From the NCBI RefSeq assembly GCF_012221945.1, contig NZ_CP032549.1, positions 2,728,001 to 2,792,000 on the forward strand: a stretch of DNA of 64,000 nt, read 5' to 3'. The notes beneath the pieces are model-generated. The model saw only the letters and a list, made by a program, of their open reading frames with translations. It was not told where the DNA came from and made no database searches. The position numbers and the translations under genes were made by a program. Each line of letters begins with the position of its first letter. The first letter of the stretch is position 1. This DNA is from Glutamicibacter mishrai. Lineage in GTDB: Bacteria; Actinomycetota; Actinomycetes; Actinomycetales; Micrococcaceae. Positions 42,909 to 54,073 of the stretch are shown here, piece by piece.

Positions 42909-43960
42909 ATGAGTAACTTAAACGGACAGACTCCGAAAAACTTGACCTCTATTGCAGAAGTCGAAGACGCGAAACTCGCAGCCTCGACCGAACAGTCCAA
43001 GAGCCAGTCGCAAATCGTCTTCGGGCGATTTATCAAACACAAGCCGGCGATGATCTCCGCTGTAGTGCTGGTGGTCATCACGGTGGTCGCTTTCACCTCA
43101 ATTGGAATAGGCCCGCTGCCGGGCTGGTGGAAGCAGAGCTACCTGGATGCCGGCACCGTAGTCAACGGCGGCAAGCCGACCTTGTCGCTGCTGCCAACAT
43201 GGCTAGGCGGATCCGGCATCGCCATTGGCGAGCATCCCTTTGGCCAGGACTCGGTAGGCAAGGACTACTTCGCCCTGGTCATGAACGGCACGCAGAAGTC
43301 CATCATCATTGGCCTGGTCGTAGGCTTGGTGGCCACCTTCCTCGGTGCCGTGATCGGCGCGGTCGCCGGCTACTTCCGCGGCTGGGTTGATGAAGTGCTA
43401 ATGCGCATCACTGACCTGTTCATCGTGATCCCGCTGCTGGTACTGGCCGCGGTGCTCGGACAGATCGCAGGACGAAGCTCAGGATCGATTTTCGCTCTGG
43501 CGTTGGTGCTCGGCTTGGTCACCTGGACCGGCTTGGCCCGACTGGTGCGAGGCGAGATCCTTTCCCTGCGCGAACGTGAATACGTCTCCGCCGCGCAGGC
43601 CATGGGATCGCGCACCTCACGCGTGATCTTCAAGCACCTGCTTCCCAACACCATCGGCGTGATCGTCGTGAACGCGACCTTCGCTATCGCCGGCGCGATC
43701 CTGCTCGAATCTTCGCTGTCCTTCCTAGGCTTCGGCGTGCAGCCACCGGAATCTTCCCTTGGCCTGCTGATCAGCCAGTACCAGAATGCTTTTGTCACCC
43801 GTCCGTGGCTGTTCTGGTGGCCGGGCATGATCATCGTGGTCATCGCGCTCGCGGTCAACTTCCTCGGCGATGGCCTTCGCGATGCCTTCGACCCACGCCA
43901 GACCGGCAAGCGCCGCCGTCGCGCAGGACTCTTTGCCCTGCCAACCCGTAAGGAGAAGCC

Positions 43961-43964
<4 letters not shown>
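42909..43964 (+). CDS. Peptide ABC transporter 2 permease (OppC/DppC type)
   Basis: 351-residue permease with a polar N-terminus of about 45 residues, six helices and the loop HPFGQDSVGKDYFALVMNGTQKSIIIGL typical of OppC. The ATPase-contact segment is GEILSLREREYVSAAQAMGSRTSRVIFKHLLPNTIGVI. AGGA lies 7 bases before the ATG. Its stop overlaps the ATPase gene start (ATGA). Confidence 0.93.
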
Positions 43965-45652
<1,688 letters not shown>

Positions 45653-45666
45653 CTAGGTGCATACAA

Positions 45667-45705
45667 GCAAGGAGCCGGGATTATTTCTGGCTCCTTGCCT
45701 GTTTC
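45667..45705 (+). terminator. Terminator of ABC transporter operon 2
   Basis: 10-bp stem GCAAGGAGCC / GGCTCCTTGC with a 12-base loop, then CTGTTTC. Confidence 0.65.
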
Positions 45706-45750
45706 TTGAGTAGTTTCGCCTTGGACCGCACTCACTCTCCGGGACATCTT

Positions 45751-45945
45751 ATGGATTTAGCTTCCATTTTCATCGTCGCAGCGTTGATTGTGCTGTGCGC
45801 GTTTCCTTTTATCATCGGCGCATTCAGGGGACTCGATCGAAAGGCCGACGAGTTGGAAAGCCGTGACCCAGAAACGTCGAAAGCATTGCGCAAAGCACGT
45901 GAAGATATTGACCGCGGCAAGGGGTATTACGGACCTCGGCAATAA
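45751..45945 (+). CDS. Small single-helix membrane protein
   Basis: 64 residues: one N-terminal helix (LASIFIVAALIVLCAFPFIIGAF) and a charged cytoplasmic tail with ELESRDPETSKALRKAREDIDRGKGYYGP. The frame is open from 45706, but the ATG at 45751, with GGGA 8 bases upstream, starts just before the helix. I do not recognise the family; the tidy topology and flanking terminators support a real gene. It stands alone between ABC operon 2 and a convergent GNAT gene. Confidence 0.55.
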   Translation: MDLASIFIVAALIVLCAFPFIIGAFRGLDRKADELESRDPETSKALRKAREDIDRGKGYYGPRQ

Positions 45946-45957
45946 CCACGGGTAAAC

Positions 45958-45997
45958 GACCGCAGGAGCTGGCCCTCACGGGCCAGCTCCTGCGGTC
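45958..45997. terminator. Bidirectional hairpin between convergent genes
   Basis: Perfect 18-bp GC-rich stem GACCGCAGGAGCTGGCCC / its complement, loop TCAC, without T-runs. Confidence 0.55.
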
Positions 45998-46022
45998 TCA
46001 GGCTGAATAGAGCGTGCGTTCC

Positions 46023-46484
46023 CTAGTCCAGCTGCATTACGTTTTCGGTCACTACTTCTGCACGGGCGTTTGAGAAGATCTGCTCGGTGCCGATGGTCTT
46101 GAATCCGCGGCGTTCCAGGACCTTGATGGAACCAAGGTTGTCCTGGACGACATGCGCGGTCAGCGGGCGCTTGGTGTACTCGGCCAGGAAGGCATCCACC
46201 GCGCTGGTGGTGATTCCCTTGCCCCAGTACTTGGTGGAGGTCCAGAAATTGATTTCAGGGGTTTCACCGTCGAATACCAGGATGGAACCAGCCACGTCAC
46301 CTTCGTGCTCGATGGTGCGAACCAGGACATTGGGATCATTGAGGATCGAGTTCCAGTGGTGGTCGAATACCGCGCGGTCGGCTGGGTTACGCGCCTGATA
46401 AGCGGCCATGAGGTTCGCCTCGGGTTCTTGCTGGTGAGCGAAGAATGCGTCCAAGTCGGAAGGGCGGACTTCACGTAGCTGCAC
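46023..46484 (-). CDS. GNAT-family N-acetyltransferase
   Basis: 153 residues, RimJ/RimL-like GNAT fold. MQLREVRPSDLDAFFAHQQEPEANLMAA at the N-terminus, the acetyl-CoA loop region WTSTKYWGKGITTSAVDAFL (Q/R-x-x-G-x-A motif in variant form) and the closing NLGSIKVLERRGFKTIG are typical. GTG start with AAAGG 8 bases upstream. Substrate unknown. Confidence 0.85.
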   Translation of the reverse strand: MQLREVRPSDLDAFFAHQQEPEANLMAAYQARNPADRAVFDHHWNSILNDPNVLVRTIEHEGDVAGSILVFDGETPEINFWTSTKYWGKGITTSAVDAFLAEYTKRPLTAHVVQDNLGSIKVLERRGFKTIGTEQIFSNARAEVVTENVMQLD

Positions 46485-46553
46485 GATAAAGGCCTTTCAA
46501 TCGGGTGGGTCAGCATGCCGGTTTCGGAACGCTGCGGAACAATGGCTTGGAAT

Positions 46554-47171
46554 CTACACTACCGGGGATGTCAGCGCTGCGAGAGCCATATTGGACAATA
46601 GTGGCTTCAAGCCCGACTTTTTTGTTCTCGGGGAGTGCGCTGAGTGGGCTGTTGAGTTGAGCAACCCGAAGACTGCGTGGGCGCGGAAGCGATGTGACTG
46701 CTTGGTGCCCGTGGGGTGCAGCTTCGCCAATTCGCTGGTCCACAACCCGATATACGAGTTCTGGAGTTTTCGGACCAAGGCCAATTCTGTTTTGGGCAAG
46801 GACTTCAGATCGCGGTCCTGGACCTGCAGGATATCTGGCCGCGAGAGCGAAAAATCAGTGTGGAAATCAACCAGGCGGGAAAGCACTTCGAGTGGCGAGC
46901 CGCCTTGCTCGCAGGCTTTCTGCCCGCCGGCGTAGATGTCCTTGGACATGTCGACCAGCAATGCGATGAGCACCGCTTGCTTGCCTGCAAAGTGTCGGTA
47001 CACCGCCGGCCCTGAAATGCCACAGGCCGCGCCAAGATCCTCCAGGGACACTCCTGCATAACCATGCTGGGCAAAGAGCCGGGTTGCTTCTCGCAGCAGC
47101 GCCTCGCGCCGTTCTGCCTTGGCGCGTTCGCGGTCAGTTGGTTCGTTGAGGGCTTGATACCTGCTCGCCAT
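46554..47171 (-). CDS. TetR-family regulator
   Basis: About 205 residues. The N-terminal TetR DNA-binding region reads RREALLREATRLFAQHGYAGVSLEDLGAACGISGPAVYRHFAGKQAVL; the C-terminal part is a variable ligand domain (KstR2-like TetR_C). AAGGAG is 3 bases from the ATG at 47177 but 9 from that at 47171, so 47171 is taken. Divergent from an acyl-CoA dehydrogenase that it probably represses, with an acyl-CoA as possible inducer. An AT-rich inverted repeat in the spacer is a candidate operator. Confidence 0.9.
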   Translation of the reverse strand: MASRYQALNEPTDRERAKAERREALLREATRLFAQHGYAGVSLEDLGAACGISGPAVYRHFAGKQAVLIALLVDMSKDIYAGGQKACEQGGSPLEVLSRLVDFHTDFSLSRPDILQVQDRDLKSLPKTELALVRKLQNSYIGLWTSELAKLHPTGTKQSHRFRAHAVFGLLNSTAHSAHSPRTKKSGLKPLLSNMALAALTSPVV

Positions 47172-47274
47172 CACCATCTTCTCCTTACGACTGCCACGTT
47201 GAACTCTGGACAAGTGTGACCGGTGCCACTACTGTCAAAAATAAAGCTGTTTACCCACCAGTAGGCGGCAATCA

Positions 47275-47290
47275 GTTAATAAATATTAAC
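47275..47290. promoter_or_regulatory. Candidate TetR operator
   Basis: GTTAATA-AA-TATTAAC, a perfect 7-bp inverted repeat in the spacer between the TetR gene and the acyl-CoA dehydrogenase gene. A weaker CRP/GlxR-like box (TGTGA-CCGGTG-CCACT, 47215-47230, 8 of 10) lies nearer the TetR gene. Confidence 0.45.
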
Positions 47291-47412
47291 CATACTCGTC
47301 GTGCCCCTTGCTACCAAGGCACTCACACGGCAGACGCAGAAAAAGACCAACAGCGACATATTGAGATCCAATAATCCGATGCTGGCCTATCCCTCAACGA
47401 AGAGAGAACCTG

Positions 47413-48567
47413 ATGATCAACCTCGAACTCGACGAACAGTACCAAGACCTGGTCGACATGGTCCGAGAATTCGCCCAAGAAGTGGTTGCGCCACAGAGCG
47501 CGGCTAACGATGCCAACCATTCCTTCCCCTACGACATCGTCAAGCAAATGGGGCAGATGGGACTTTTCGGCCTGCCGATTTCCGAGGAATACGGCGGCTC
47601 CGGCGGGGACTACTTCCATCTGGCTCTCGCCCTGGAAGAACTGGGCAAGGTCGATCAATCCGTGGCCATCACCTTGGAAGCAGGCGTATCGCTGGGAGCA
47701 ATGCCGATCTTCCGCTTTGGCAATGAAGCCCAAAAGCAGCAGTGGCTCACACCTCTGGCCACCGGTGAGCGCATTGCAGGTTTCGGATTGACCGAGCCAG
47801 GAGCAGGATCGGATGCCTCGGCCGCCCTGACCAAGGCGAAACTCGAAGACGGCCACTGGGTCATCGACGGGGCCAAGGAATTCATTACCAATTCCGGAAC
47901 CAACATCACTTCACACGTCACGGCCACCGCCGTTACCGGCGTGGATGAAGCGACCGGGAAGAAAGAAATCTCGGCCATCATCGTGCCGACGGGAACGCCC
48001 GGATTCACCGCCGAGAAGGCCTACGACAAGGTCGGCTGGAGAGCCAGCGATACCCACCCGCTCAGCTTCAACGGTGCACGGGTGCCCGAAGAAAACCTCC
48101 TAGGGGAGCGCGGCCGCGGATACGCCTATTTCCTTGAAATCCTCGACGAAGGCCGTATCGCCATCGCGGCATTGGCCACCGGCGCGGCACAAGGATGCCT
48201 TGACGAAGCAGTCAAATATGCCAAGACGCGCACAACCTTTGGCACCGCCATCGGCAAAAACCAAGGTGTTTCATTCATGATCGCGCGTATGGCCTCCCGG
48301 GTGCACACTGCCCGCCTCGCATACTATGCGGCAGCCGCAAAAATGCTGGCCGGGAAGGACTTCAAGATCGAAGCGGCCCACGCCAAACTCATCGCCAGCG
48401 AAGCAGCCATGGATAACGCCCGGGATGCAACACAGATCTTTGGCGGGTACGGATTCATGAACGAGTCATTGGTGGCCCGCCATTACCGTGACTCGAAGAT
48501 CCTGGAAATCGGCGAAGGAACCACCCAGGTCCAGCAGATGCTCATCGCCCGCAGCCTGGGGCTCTAG
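47413..48567 (+). CDS. Acyl-CoA dehydrogenase
   Basis: FAD enzyme that introduces the alpha-beta double bond in acyl-CoA; 384 residues. FAD-side motifs GFGLTEPGAGSDASA and DGAKEFITNSG, substrate domain FMIARMASRVHTARLAYYAA, and the C-terminal QIFGGYGFMNESLVARHYRDSKILEIGEGTTQVQQ. The catalytic base is Glu368 in GEGT, the short/branched-chain type position. Directly divergent from a TetR gene. Could act in branched-chain amino acid or fatty acid breakdown, which would connect with the Bkd operon, but no such partner gene is adjacent. Confidence 0.93.
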   Translation: MINLELDEQYQDLVDMVREFAQEVVAPQSAANDANHSFPYDIVKQMGQMGLFGLPISEEYGGSGGDYFHLALALEELGKVDQSVAITLEAGVSLGAMPIFRFGNEAQKQQWLTPLATGERIAGFGLTEPGAGSDASAALTKAKLEDGHWVIDGAKEFITNSGTNITSHVTATAVTGVDEATGKKEISAIIVPTGTPGFTAEKAYDKVGWRASDTHPLSFNGARVPEENLLGERGRGYAYFLEILDEGRIAIAALATGAAQGCLDEAVKYAKTRTTFGTAIGKNQGVSFMIARMASRVHTARLAYYAAAAKMLAGKDFKIEAAHAKLIASEAAMDNARDATQIFGGYGFMNESLVARHYRDSKILEIGEGTTQVQQMLIARSLGL

Positions 48568-48579
48568 TTTCATGCCTGC

Positions 48580-48615
48580 AGTGCGCCATGCCATGCACAA
48601 GGCGTGGCGCACTTT
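48580..48615 (+). terminator. Terminator after the acyl-CoA dehydrogenase gene
   Basis: 13-bp stem AGTGCGCCATGCC / GGCGTGGCGCACT (one U-G pair in the plus transcript), followed by TT. Confidence 0.6.
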
Positions 48616-48649
48616 GGGTGCTCACAGTTAGACGAACCATAATGGATGG

Positions 48650-49864
48650 GTGAGCTCCCAAAAATCTTTTACCCCAGCTGGTCACCCTCGCCGGGTTTCG
48701 CTGATCGGTTCTACCGGATCCATTGGCACCCAAGGCCTGGATGTCATTGCCCAGGCGCCGGGAAAATTCTCGGTGGCCGCCCTGTCCGGCGGATACAACC
48801 TGGAACTGCTCGCGCGGCAAGCGGTTGAATTCCGCCCGGCTCTTGTGGGCTGTGCCAGTGAATCCGTAGATGAACTTGCCGCTGCGATCAAGACCGCGGC
48901 GAACCAATCTTCGGTCAGCGGGTATGAGCCGGAACTGGTTGCGGGGGAGCACGCGGCAACGACCGTCGCGGCTTTTGGCGAGGCCGATGTAGTTCTTAAC
49001 GGAATCACCGGTGCCATTGGCCTGGCGCCAACCATTGCCGCCTTGGAAGCCGGGCACCTGCTTGCCCTGGCCAACAAGGAATCCCTGATTATCGGCGGGC
49101 AGGTAGTCAAGCAGATTGCCGCCCCAGGGCAGATCTCACCTGTCGATTCGGAGCACTCGGCCCTGGCTCAAGCCCTGCGCTCGGGCTCCCCGGAGGAAGT
49201 GTCAAAGCTTCTTGTCACGGCATCCGGCGGCCCCTTCTTCGGATACACCTATGACCAGCTGCGTGAAGTGACTCCTGCCCAGGCGCTGGCGCACCCCACC
49301 TGGGATATGGGCCGCATGGTGACGACGAACTCCGCGACGATGGTCAACAAGGCACTGGAAGTCATCGAGGCCCACTTGCTCTTCGACGTGCCGCTGGACC
49401 GGATCGAGCCGGTGGTCCACCGCCAGTCGATCATTCACTCCATGGTGGAGTTCATCGATGGTTCGGTGATTGCCCAAGCTTCTCCGCCTGATATGCGTCT
49501 GCCGATTGCCTTGGGCATCAATTGGCCTCATCGCGTCGCCGGTGCCGCAGCCGCCTGCGATTTCACACAGGCATCGAACTGGACTTTTGAACCCTTGGAC
49601 GAAGAAGTATTTTTTGCGGTGAAGCTGGCGAAGCAGGCCGCGGCGGCCTCTGGGACCCATATGGCCGTATACAACGCGTCGAATGAAGTTGCCGTGGATG
49701 CATTCCACGAGGGCAAGATCCGATTCACTGACATCGTTGAAACCATCCAACACGTACTCGATGACTACACGCCGGTGAACGCGGAACTCAGCGTCGAAAC
49801 GGTTCTGGAAACCGACCGCTGGGCACGAGCACACGCTGCCAAGATTCTGGAGGCAAAAGCATGA
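48650..49864 (+). CDS. dxr: 1-deoxy-D-xylulose 5-phosphate reductoisomerase
   Basis: Second step of the MEP isoprenoid pathway: DXP to MEP with NADPH and a divalent metal. 404 residues with the nucleotide motif GSTGSIG (20-26), ALANKESLIIGG, the metal-site PVDSEHSAL and TASGGPFFG, and the C-terminal YNASNEVAVDAF. GTG start at 48650; the preceding TGGATGG is a weak binding site. Its TGA overlaps the ATG of the protease gene. With ispG downstream it marks the conserved actinobacterial dxr-rseP-ispG cluster. Confidence 0.97.
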   Translation: MSSQKSFTPAGHPRRVSLIGSTGSIGTQGLDVIAQAPGKFSVAALSGGYNLELLARQAVEFRPALVGCASESVDELAAAIKTAANQSSVSGYEPELVAGEHAATTVAAFGEADVVLNGITGAIGLAPTIAALEAGHLLALANKESLIIGGQVVKQIAAPGQISPVDSEHSALAQALRSGSPEEVSKLLVTASGGPFFGYTYDQLREVTPAQALAHPTWDMGRMVTTNSATMVNKALEVIEAHLLFDVPLDRIEPVVHRQSIIHSMVEFIDGSVIAQASPPDMRLPIALGINWPHRVAGAAAACDFTQASNWTFEPLDEEVFFAVKLAKQAAAASGTHMAVYNASNEVAVDAFHEGKIRFTDIVETIQHVLDDYTPVNAELSVETVLETDRWARAHAAKILEAKA

Positions 49865-51210
49865 GCGTCATCTTGTTCATCGCCGGTGTGCTGTTCATGG
49901 TGCTGGCAGTGGGGCTTTCCATCGCTCTTCACGAAATCGGGCACCTGGTCCCGGCCAAGCTGTTCAAGCTGCGAGTACCGCAGTACATGATCGGTTTTGG
50001 CAAAACACTCGTTTCCTTCAAACGGGGCGAAACCCAGTACGGAATAAAGGCCCTTCCGCTGGGCGGCTATATCTCCATGGTGGGCATGTATCCGCCGCGT
50101 CCAGAAACCGATGATGAGCAGCCGGCCAAGAAGCCGAGCCTCTTCCAGAAGGTCTTCGGGCAGATGGTTGACGACGCGCGCTCGCAAGCCAATGAAAACG
50201 TGCTGCCCAGTGATGAGGGGCGCCTGTTCTACCAGCTCCCGGTCTACAAGCGCGTGATCATCATGCTCGGTGGCCCGTTGATGAACCTGGTCATCGGCTT
50301 TGTTGTCATTGCCATCGTGCTCACCAGCTTCGGGCAGGCAACACCAACGACGACGGTTTCCGAGGTGTATCAGTGCATCGCCAGCGCGGAAAACGCCAAT
50401 AAGACCGAATGCACGGATAAGGATGTTCCGGCACCTGCCTATGAGGCGGGGCTGCGTCCCGGCGATACCATTACCGCCGTCAACGGCAATGCGGTCGAGC
50501 AGGGCGAATGGAACAAGCTGACCGACGTGATCCGGGTGAATCCTGGACAGTCGATCACTCTCGAATACCAGCGGGACGGGCAAAGCCACACCACCAAACT
50601 GACCCCCTACCTCACCGACCGGCCTGCCACAGATGACAACGGGTATGTGCAAACAGATGACCAAGGCAACTACATCATGACCAAGGTCGGCTTCGTGGGG
50701 ATGAGCTCATTGCAGCAGGACCTGACCCAGCCGCTGAGCGCGGTGCCCGGGGTTATCGGCGACCAGCTGCTGACCATTGGCAATGTCATTTTGCACCTGC
50801 CGCAGCGCATGGTTGACGTGGCCCAGGCAGCCTTCGGGGATGGCCAGCGCGATCCCAATGGTCCGGTGTCCATTGTCGGCGTGGGGCGAATCGCTGGCGA
50901 GATCAGTGCCGAGGACTCCATTTCGGTGGCCGACAAATTCGCGACTCTGCTCTCCTTGGTTGGCGGGCTGAACCTTGCTTTATTCGCTTTCAACCTGATT
51001 CCGCTCCTGCCACTTGATGGCGGGCACGTAGTTGGCGCCCTGTATGACGGCATCAAGCGGCTATTTGCCCGAGTCTTCAACCTGAAAAATATTAAGCCGG
51101 TGGACACGGTGAAGCTCTTGCCGCTGACTTACATGGTGGTGGTTGCCATGCTGGTCATGGGTGGCCTCTTAATATATGCAGACATCTTTAAGCCAATACA
51201 GTTGTTCTGA
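49861..51210 (+). CDS. rseP: RseP/Rip1-type site-2 intramembrane zinc protease
   Basis: 449-residue membrane protease that cuts anti-sigma factors or other single-span proteins. First helix carries HEIGH (His24, Glu25, His28); a PDZ domain lies at about 190-245 (PAYEAGLRPGDTITAVNGNAV); the third zinc ligand is in NLIPLLPLDGGH with Asp386. ATGA overlap with dxr. An Rip1-like role in stress signalling or envelope lipid control is inferred from the family. Confidence 0.95.
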   Translation: MSVILFIAGVLFMVLAVGLSIALHEIGHLVPAKLFKLRVPQYMIGFGKTLVSFKRGETQYGIKALPLGGYISMVGMYPPRPETDDEQPAKKPSLFQKVFGQMVDDARSQANENVLPSDEGRLFYQLPVYKRVIIMLGGPLMNLVIGFVVIAIVLTSFGQATPTTTVSEVYQCIASAENANKTECTDKDVPAPAYEAGLRPGDTITAVNGNAVEQGEWNKLTDVIRVNPGQSITLEYQRDGQSHTTKLTPYLTDRPATDDNGYVQTDDQGNYIMTKVGFVGMSSLQQDLTQPLSAVPGVIGDQLLTIGNVILHLPQRMVDVAQAAFGDGQRDPNGPVSIVGVGRIAGEISAEDSISVADKFATLLSLVGGLNLALFAFNLIPLLPLDGGHVVGALYDGIKRLFARVFNLKNIKPVDTVKLLPLTYMVVVAMLVMGGLLIYADIFKPIQLF

Positions 51211-51233
51211 GCCAAGGGAAATAAGCTGTAGCC

Positions 51234-51533
51234 ATGACTGTTTTTGCTGTTGAATATGTTTACGCCGATGACTCCGTTGAGTTGCGTAATGAACACCGCC
51301 CGGCACACCGCGAGTACCTTGTCAGCTTCGTGAACGAGGGACCTGTGCGGGTTCTGGCCTCGGGCCCGACTCCCGCTACCGACGGCGCCCTGTTGATCTT
51401 TGCTGCTGAATCGGAAGCCGCATTGAACGAGGTATTGGCCAACGACCCGTTCAACAAGGTCGGCGCAATCGCTGAGGCCAACATTTCCGAGTGGAACCCG
51501 GTCATCGGGCTCTTGAAGGAATTCTCGGCCTAG
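51234..51533 (+). CDS. YciI-family protein
   Basis: 99-residue ferredoxin-like-fold protein with RNEHRPAHREYLVSFVNEGPVRVLASGP, the YciI signature with the His-Arg-Pro pocket, and a closing DPFNKVGAIAEANISEWNPV. Family members are small enzymes or ligand-binding proteins of unclear role. It begins 24 bases after rseP and may share its transcript. Confidence 0.88.
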   Translation: MTVFAVEYVYADDSVELRNEHRPAHREYLVSFVNEGPVRVLASGPTPATDGALLIFAAESEAALNEVLANDPFNKVGAIAEANISEWNPVIGLLKEFSA

Positions 51534-51642
51534 TCCGACGGCCCGGTAGGCTCCTGTACTTCTTTCGAGGAAGGCGGGAGCTTATCAATTTAAGTTGCCA
51601 TGATCTTCAAGCAGCAAGATTCGACCGGAGGGTGGGGGAGAG

Positions 51643-52065
51643 ATGGACTTACACGTCGATGAAAACCTAGTGATCCCTTCGAACGAACTTGCATGGAATT
51701 TTACGAGGTCCACCGGGCCGGGCGGCCAGCATGTGAATACGTCGGATTCCCGGGTCGAGCTGTCATGGTCCGTGAGTGCCTCGCGCGCATTATCGGCTTG
51801 GCAACGTCAGCGCTTGCTCGACAAATTCGCGGCCCGGCTGGTGTCCGGAGCGCTGGTTGTACGGGCTTCCGAAGAGCGGTCGCAGTGGAGGAATCGCCAG
51901 ATCGCCATGGAGAAGCTGGCTCGGCTTATTGCCCAAGGCTTGGCCCCCGACGCACCTAAGCGAAAGCCCACAAAACCGACGCGGGGATCCCAACGCAAAA
52001 GGCTGAACGCGAAATCCAACAGATCCACCACGAAGCAGTTGCGACGAAAGCCTGGGCAAGAATAA
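51643..52065 (+). CDS. arfB: Peptidyl-tRNA hydrolase ArfB (ribosome rescue)
   Basis: Releases nascent chains from ribosomes stalled at mRNA ends. 140 residues: RF-type catalytic GGQ at 27-29 within RSTGPGGQHVNTSDSRVEL, and a basic disordered tail (KRKPTKPTRGSQRKRLNAKSNRSTTKQLRRK) that enters the empty mRNA channel. GGGGGAG lies 4 bases before the ATG. Complete and typical length. Confidence 0.93.
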   Translation: MDLHVDENLVIPSNELAWNFTRSTGPGGQHVNTSDSRVELSWSVSASRALSAWQRQRLLDKFAARLVSGALVVRASEERSQWRNRQIAMEKLARLIAQGLAPDAPKRKPTKPTRGSQRKRLNAKSNRSTTKQLRRKPGQE

Positions 52066-52184
52066 CTAGCCGCAGAAACTATGGGATAGATCACTTTGAT
52101 TCGCGGAATTGACCGGAATCATCGATAGTTGAAAGTAGATGAAGCGTCAGCTTGTTTCTATTTTCTGATCTAGGAGTACACCCC

Positions 52185-52739
52185 ATGGCCACTAAGGTCC
52201 TCACCCTCGTTGGTTCCCTGCGCAACGGTTCGACCAACCAGCAGTTGGCGGAAGCTACCTCCCACAACGCCCCAGAAGGTATGGAAGTTTCCGTATTCAG
52301 CGGCCTGGAGAACATTCCTTTCTACAACGAAGACAACGACGTTGAGGGCAGCGTTCCAGCTGCGGCTCAGGCACTTCGTGATGCAGCTTCCGGCTCTGAC
52401 GCCCTGATGCTGGTCACCCCTGAGTACAACGGCACCATGCCAGCAGTCCTGAAGAACGCCATTGACTGGCTGTCCCGTCCATTCGGTGCAAGCCCAGTCT
52501 CCGGCAAGCCAACCGTTGTCGTTGGAACCGCATTCGGCCAGTACGGTGGCGTGTGGGCTCAGGATGAAGCTCGCAAGGCACTGGGCATCGCAGGCGCCAA
52601 GGTTCTGGAAGATGTCAAGCTGGCCATCCCTAACTCGGTTGTTCGCTTCGCTGAACTTCACCCAAAGGATGACGCTGAGGTTGTCGAGCAGGTAACTTCC
52701 GTGCTCAACAGCATCAAGGAAATTGCTGAAGCCAACTAA
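52185..52739 (+). CDS. NADPH-dependent FMN reductase
   Basis: 184-residue flavodoxin-like reductase. FMN-binding VGSLRNGSTNQQLAEA near residue 9 and TPEYNGTMPAVLKNAIDWLSRP near 85 are the family marks. Reduces flavins, quinones or azo compounds with NAD(P)H. AGGAG 9 bases before the ATG at 52185 sets the start; eleven earlier codons are dropped. Highly biased codons suggest strong expression. A stable hairpin follows. Confidence 0.93.
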   Translation: MATKVLTLVGSLRNGSTNQQLAEATSHNAPEGMEVSVFSGLENIPFYNEDNDVEGSVPAAAQALRDAASGSDALMLVTPEYNGTMPAVLKNAIDWLSRPFGASPVSGKPTVVVGTAFGQYGGVWAQDEARKALGIAGAKVLEDVKLAIPNSVVRFAELHPKDDAEVVEQVTSVLNSIKEIAEAN

Positions 52740-52768
52740 GTCCTTGTTGACTGAATTGCTTTGAAATT

Positions 52769-52805
52769 GCGAGAAAGGCCACGGCGACCCCGTGGCCTTT
52801 CTCGC
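52769..52805 (+). terminator. Terminator after the FMN reductase gene
   Basis: 16-bp stem GCGAGAAAGGCCACGG / CCGTGGCCTTTCTCGC, loop CGACC; the T-run is inside the 3' arm. Confidence 0.65.
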
Positions 52806-52881
52806 ATGAGTACCCGCTCACCTCGATACGGTGACATACTTGGACTAAGAGATTTACCCACAATTTACTCGGAGGCGTCCA

Positions 52882-54048
52882 TTGACTTCGGTCAGCCTAG
52901 GCATGCCGGCAGGCCCACCGCCGGTACTCGCACCACGTCGCAAGACTCGCCAATTCCAGGTCGGGTCTGTCGGGGTCGGCTCTGAATCGCCGATTTCGGT
53001 CCAGTCGATGACCACCACCAAAACTCACGACATCAACGCGACGCTGCAGCAGATCGCTGAGTTGACCGCTGCTGGTTGTGACATCGTGCGTGTCGCCTGC
53101 CCTACGGACAAGGACGCGGAAGCACTGAAGATCATTGCGATGAAGTCGCAGATCCCGGTGATCGCTGACATCCACTTCCAGCCAAAGTACGTCTTTGCGG
53201 CCATTGAAGCCGGTTGCGGTGCCGTTCGCGTGAACCCGGGCAACATCCGCCAATTCGATGACCAGGTCAAGGAAATCGCACAGGCCGCCAAGGACCACGG
53301 CACCTCGATCCGTATTGGTGTTAATGCCGGCTCGCTGGACCGTCGCCTGTTGCAGAAGTACGGGAAAGCCACTCCGGAGGCACTGGTTGAATCCGCAGTG
53401 TGGGAAGCTTCGCTGTTCGAAGAACACGGTTTCCACGACTTCAAGATCTCGGTCAAGCACAATGACCCCGTCATCATGGTTCGCGCGTACGAACTGCTGG
53501 CAGAACGCGGCGACTGGCCACTGCACCTGGGCGTGACTGAAGCCGGCCCGGCCTTCCAGGGCACCATCAAGTCCGCTACCGCATTCGGCGCGCTGCTGTC
53601 CCAGGGCATCGGCGACACCATTCGCGTTTCGCTGTCCGCACCTCCTGTTGAAGAGGTCAAGGTAGGCAACCAGATTCTTGAATCGCTGAACTTGCGACCT
53701 CGCAAGCTGGACATTGTTTCCTGCCCTTCATGCGGTCGTGCCCAAGTGGACGTCTACACCTTGGCAGAACAGGTAACCGAGGGCCTTGAAGGCATGAAGG
53801 CACCACTGCGTGTCGCTGTCATGGGTTGCGTTGTCAACGGTCCTGGTGAAGCTCGTGACGCTGATCTCGGCGTGGCTTCGGGTAACGGCAAGGGCCAGAT
53901 CTTCGTCAAGGGCGAAGTTATCAAGACCGTGCCTGAAGACCAGATTGTTGAGACGCTGATTGAAGAAGCCAACCGTTTGGCTGACGAAATGGGACTGAAC
54001 GATGACGAGAATCCTGCCTCGGGTTCTCCCGTGGTCTCCGTCAGCTAA
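52882..54048 (+). CDS. ispG: 4-hydroxy-3-methylbut-2-enyl diphosphate synthase (GcpE)
   Basis: Penultimate MEP-pathway enzyme, a [4Fe-4S] reductase acting on MEcPP. 388 residues: a TIM-barrel part starting [20 protein letters not shown] and a C-terminal cluster domain with CPSC (Cys281, Cys284), GCVVNGPGE (Cys316, Glu323). TTG start at 52882 preceded by CGGAGG with 6-7 bases of spacing. The only other MEP gene in the window is dxr, 3 kb upstream. A GNAT gene follows, as in related genomes. Confidence 0.97.
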   Translation: MTSVSLGMPAGPPPVLAPRRKTRQFQVGSVGVGSESPISVQSMTTTKTHDINATLQQIAELTAAGCDIVRVACPTDKDAEALKIIAMKSQIPVIADIHFQPKYVFAAIEAGCGAVRVNPGNIRQFDDQVKEIAQAAKDHGTSIRIGVNAGSLDRRLLQKYGKATPEALVESAVWEASLFEEHGFHDFKISVKHNDPVIMVRAYELLAERGDWPLHLGVTEAGPAFQGTIKSATAFGALLSQGIGDTIRVSLSAPPVEEVKVGNQILESLNLRPRKLDIVSCPSCGRAQVDVYTLAEQVTEGLEGMKAPLRVAVMGCVVNGPGEARDADLGVASGNGKGQIFVKGEVIKTVPEDQIVETLIEEANRLADEMGLNDDENPASGSPVVSVS

Positions 54049-54073
54049 AGACAGCCGGCGAAGCGACAAAGGG

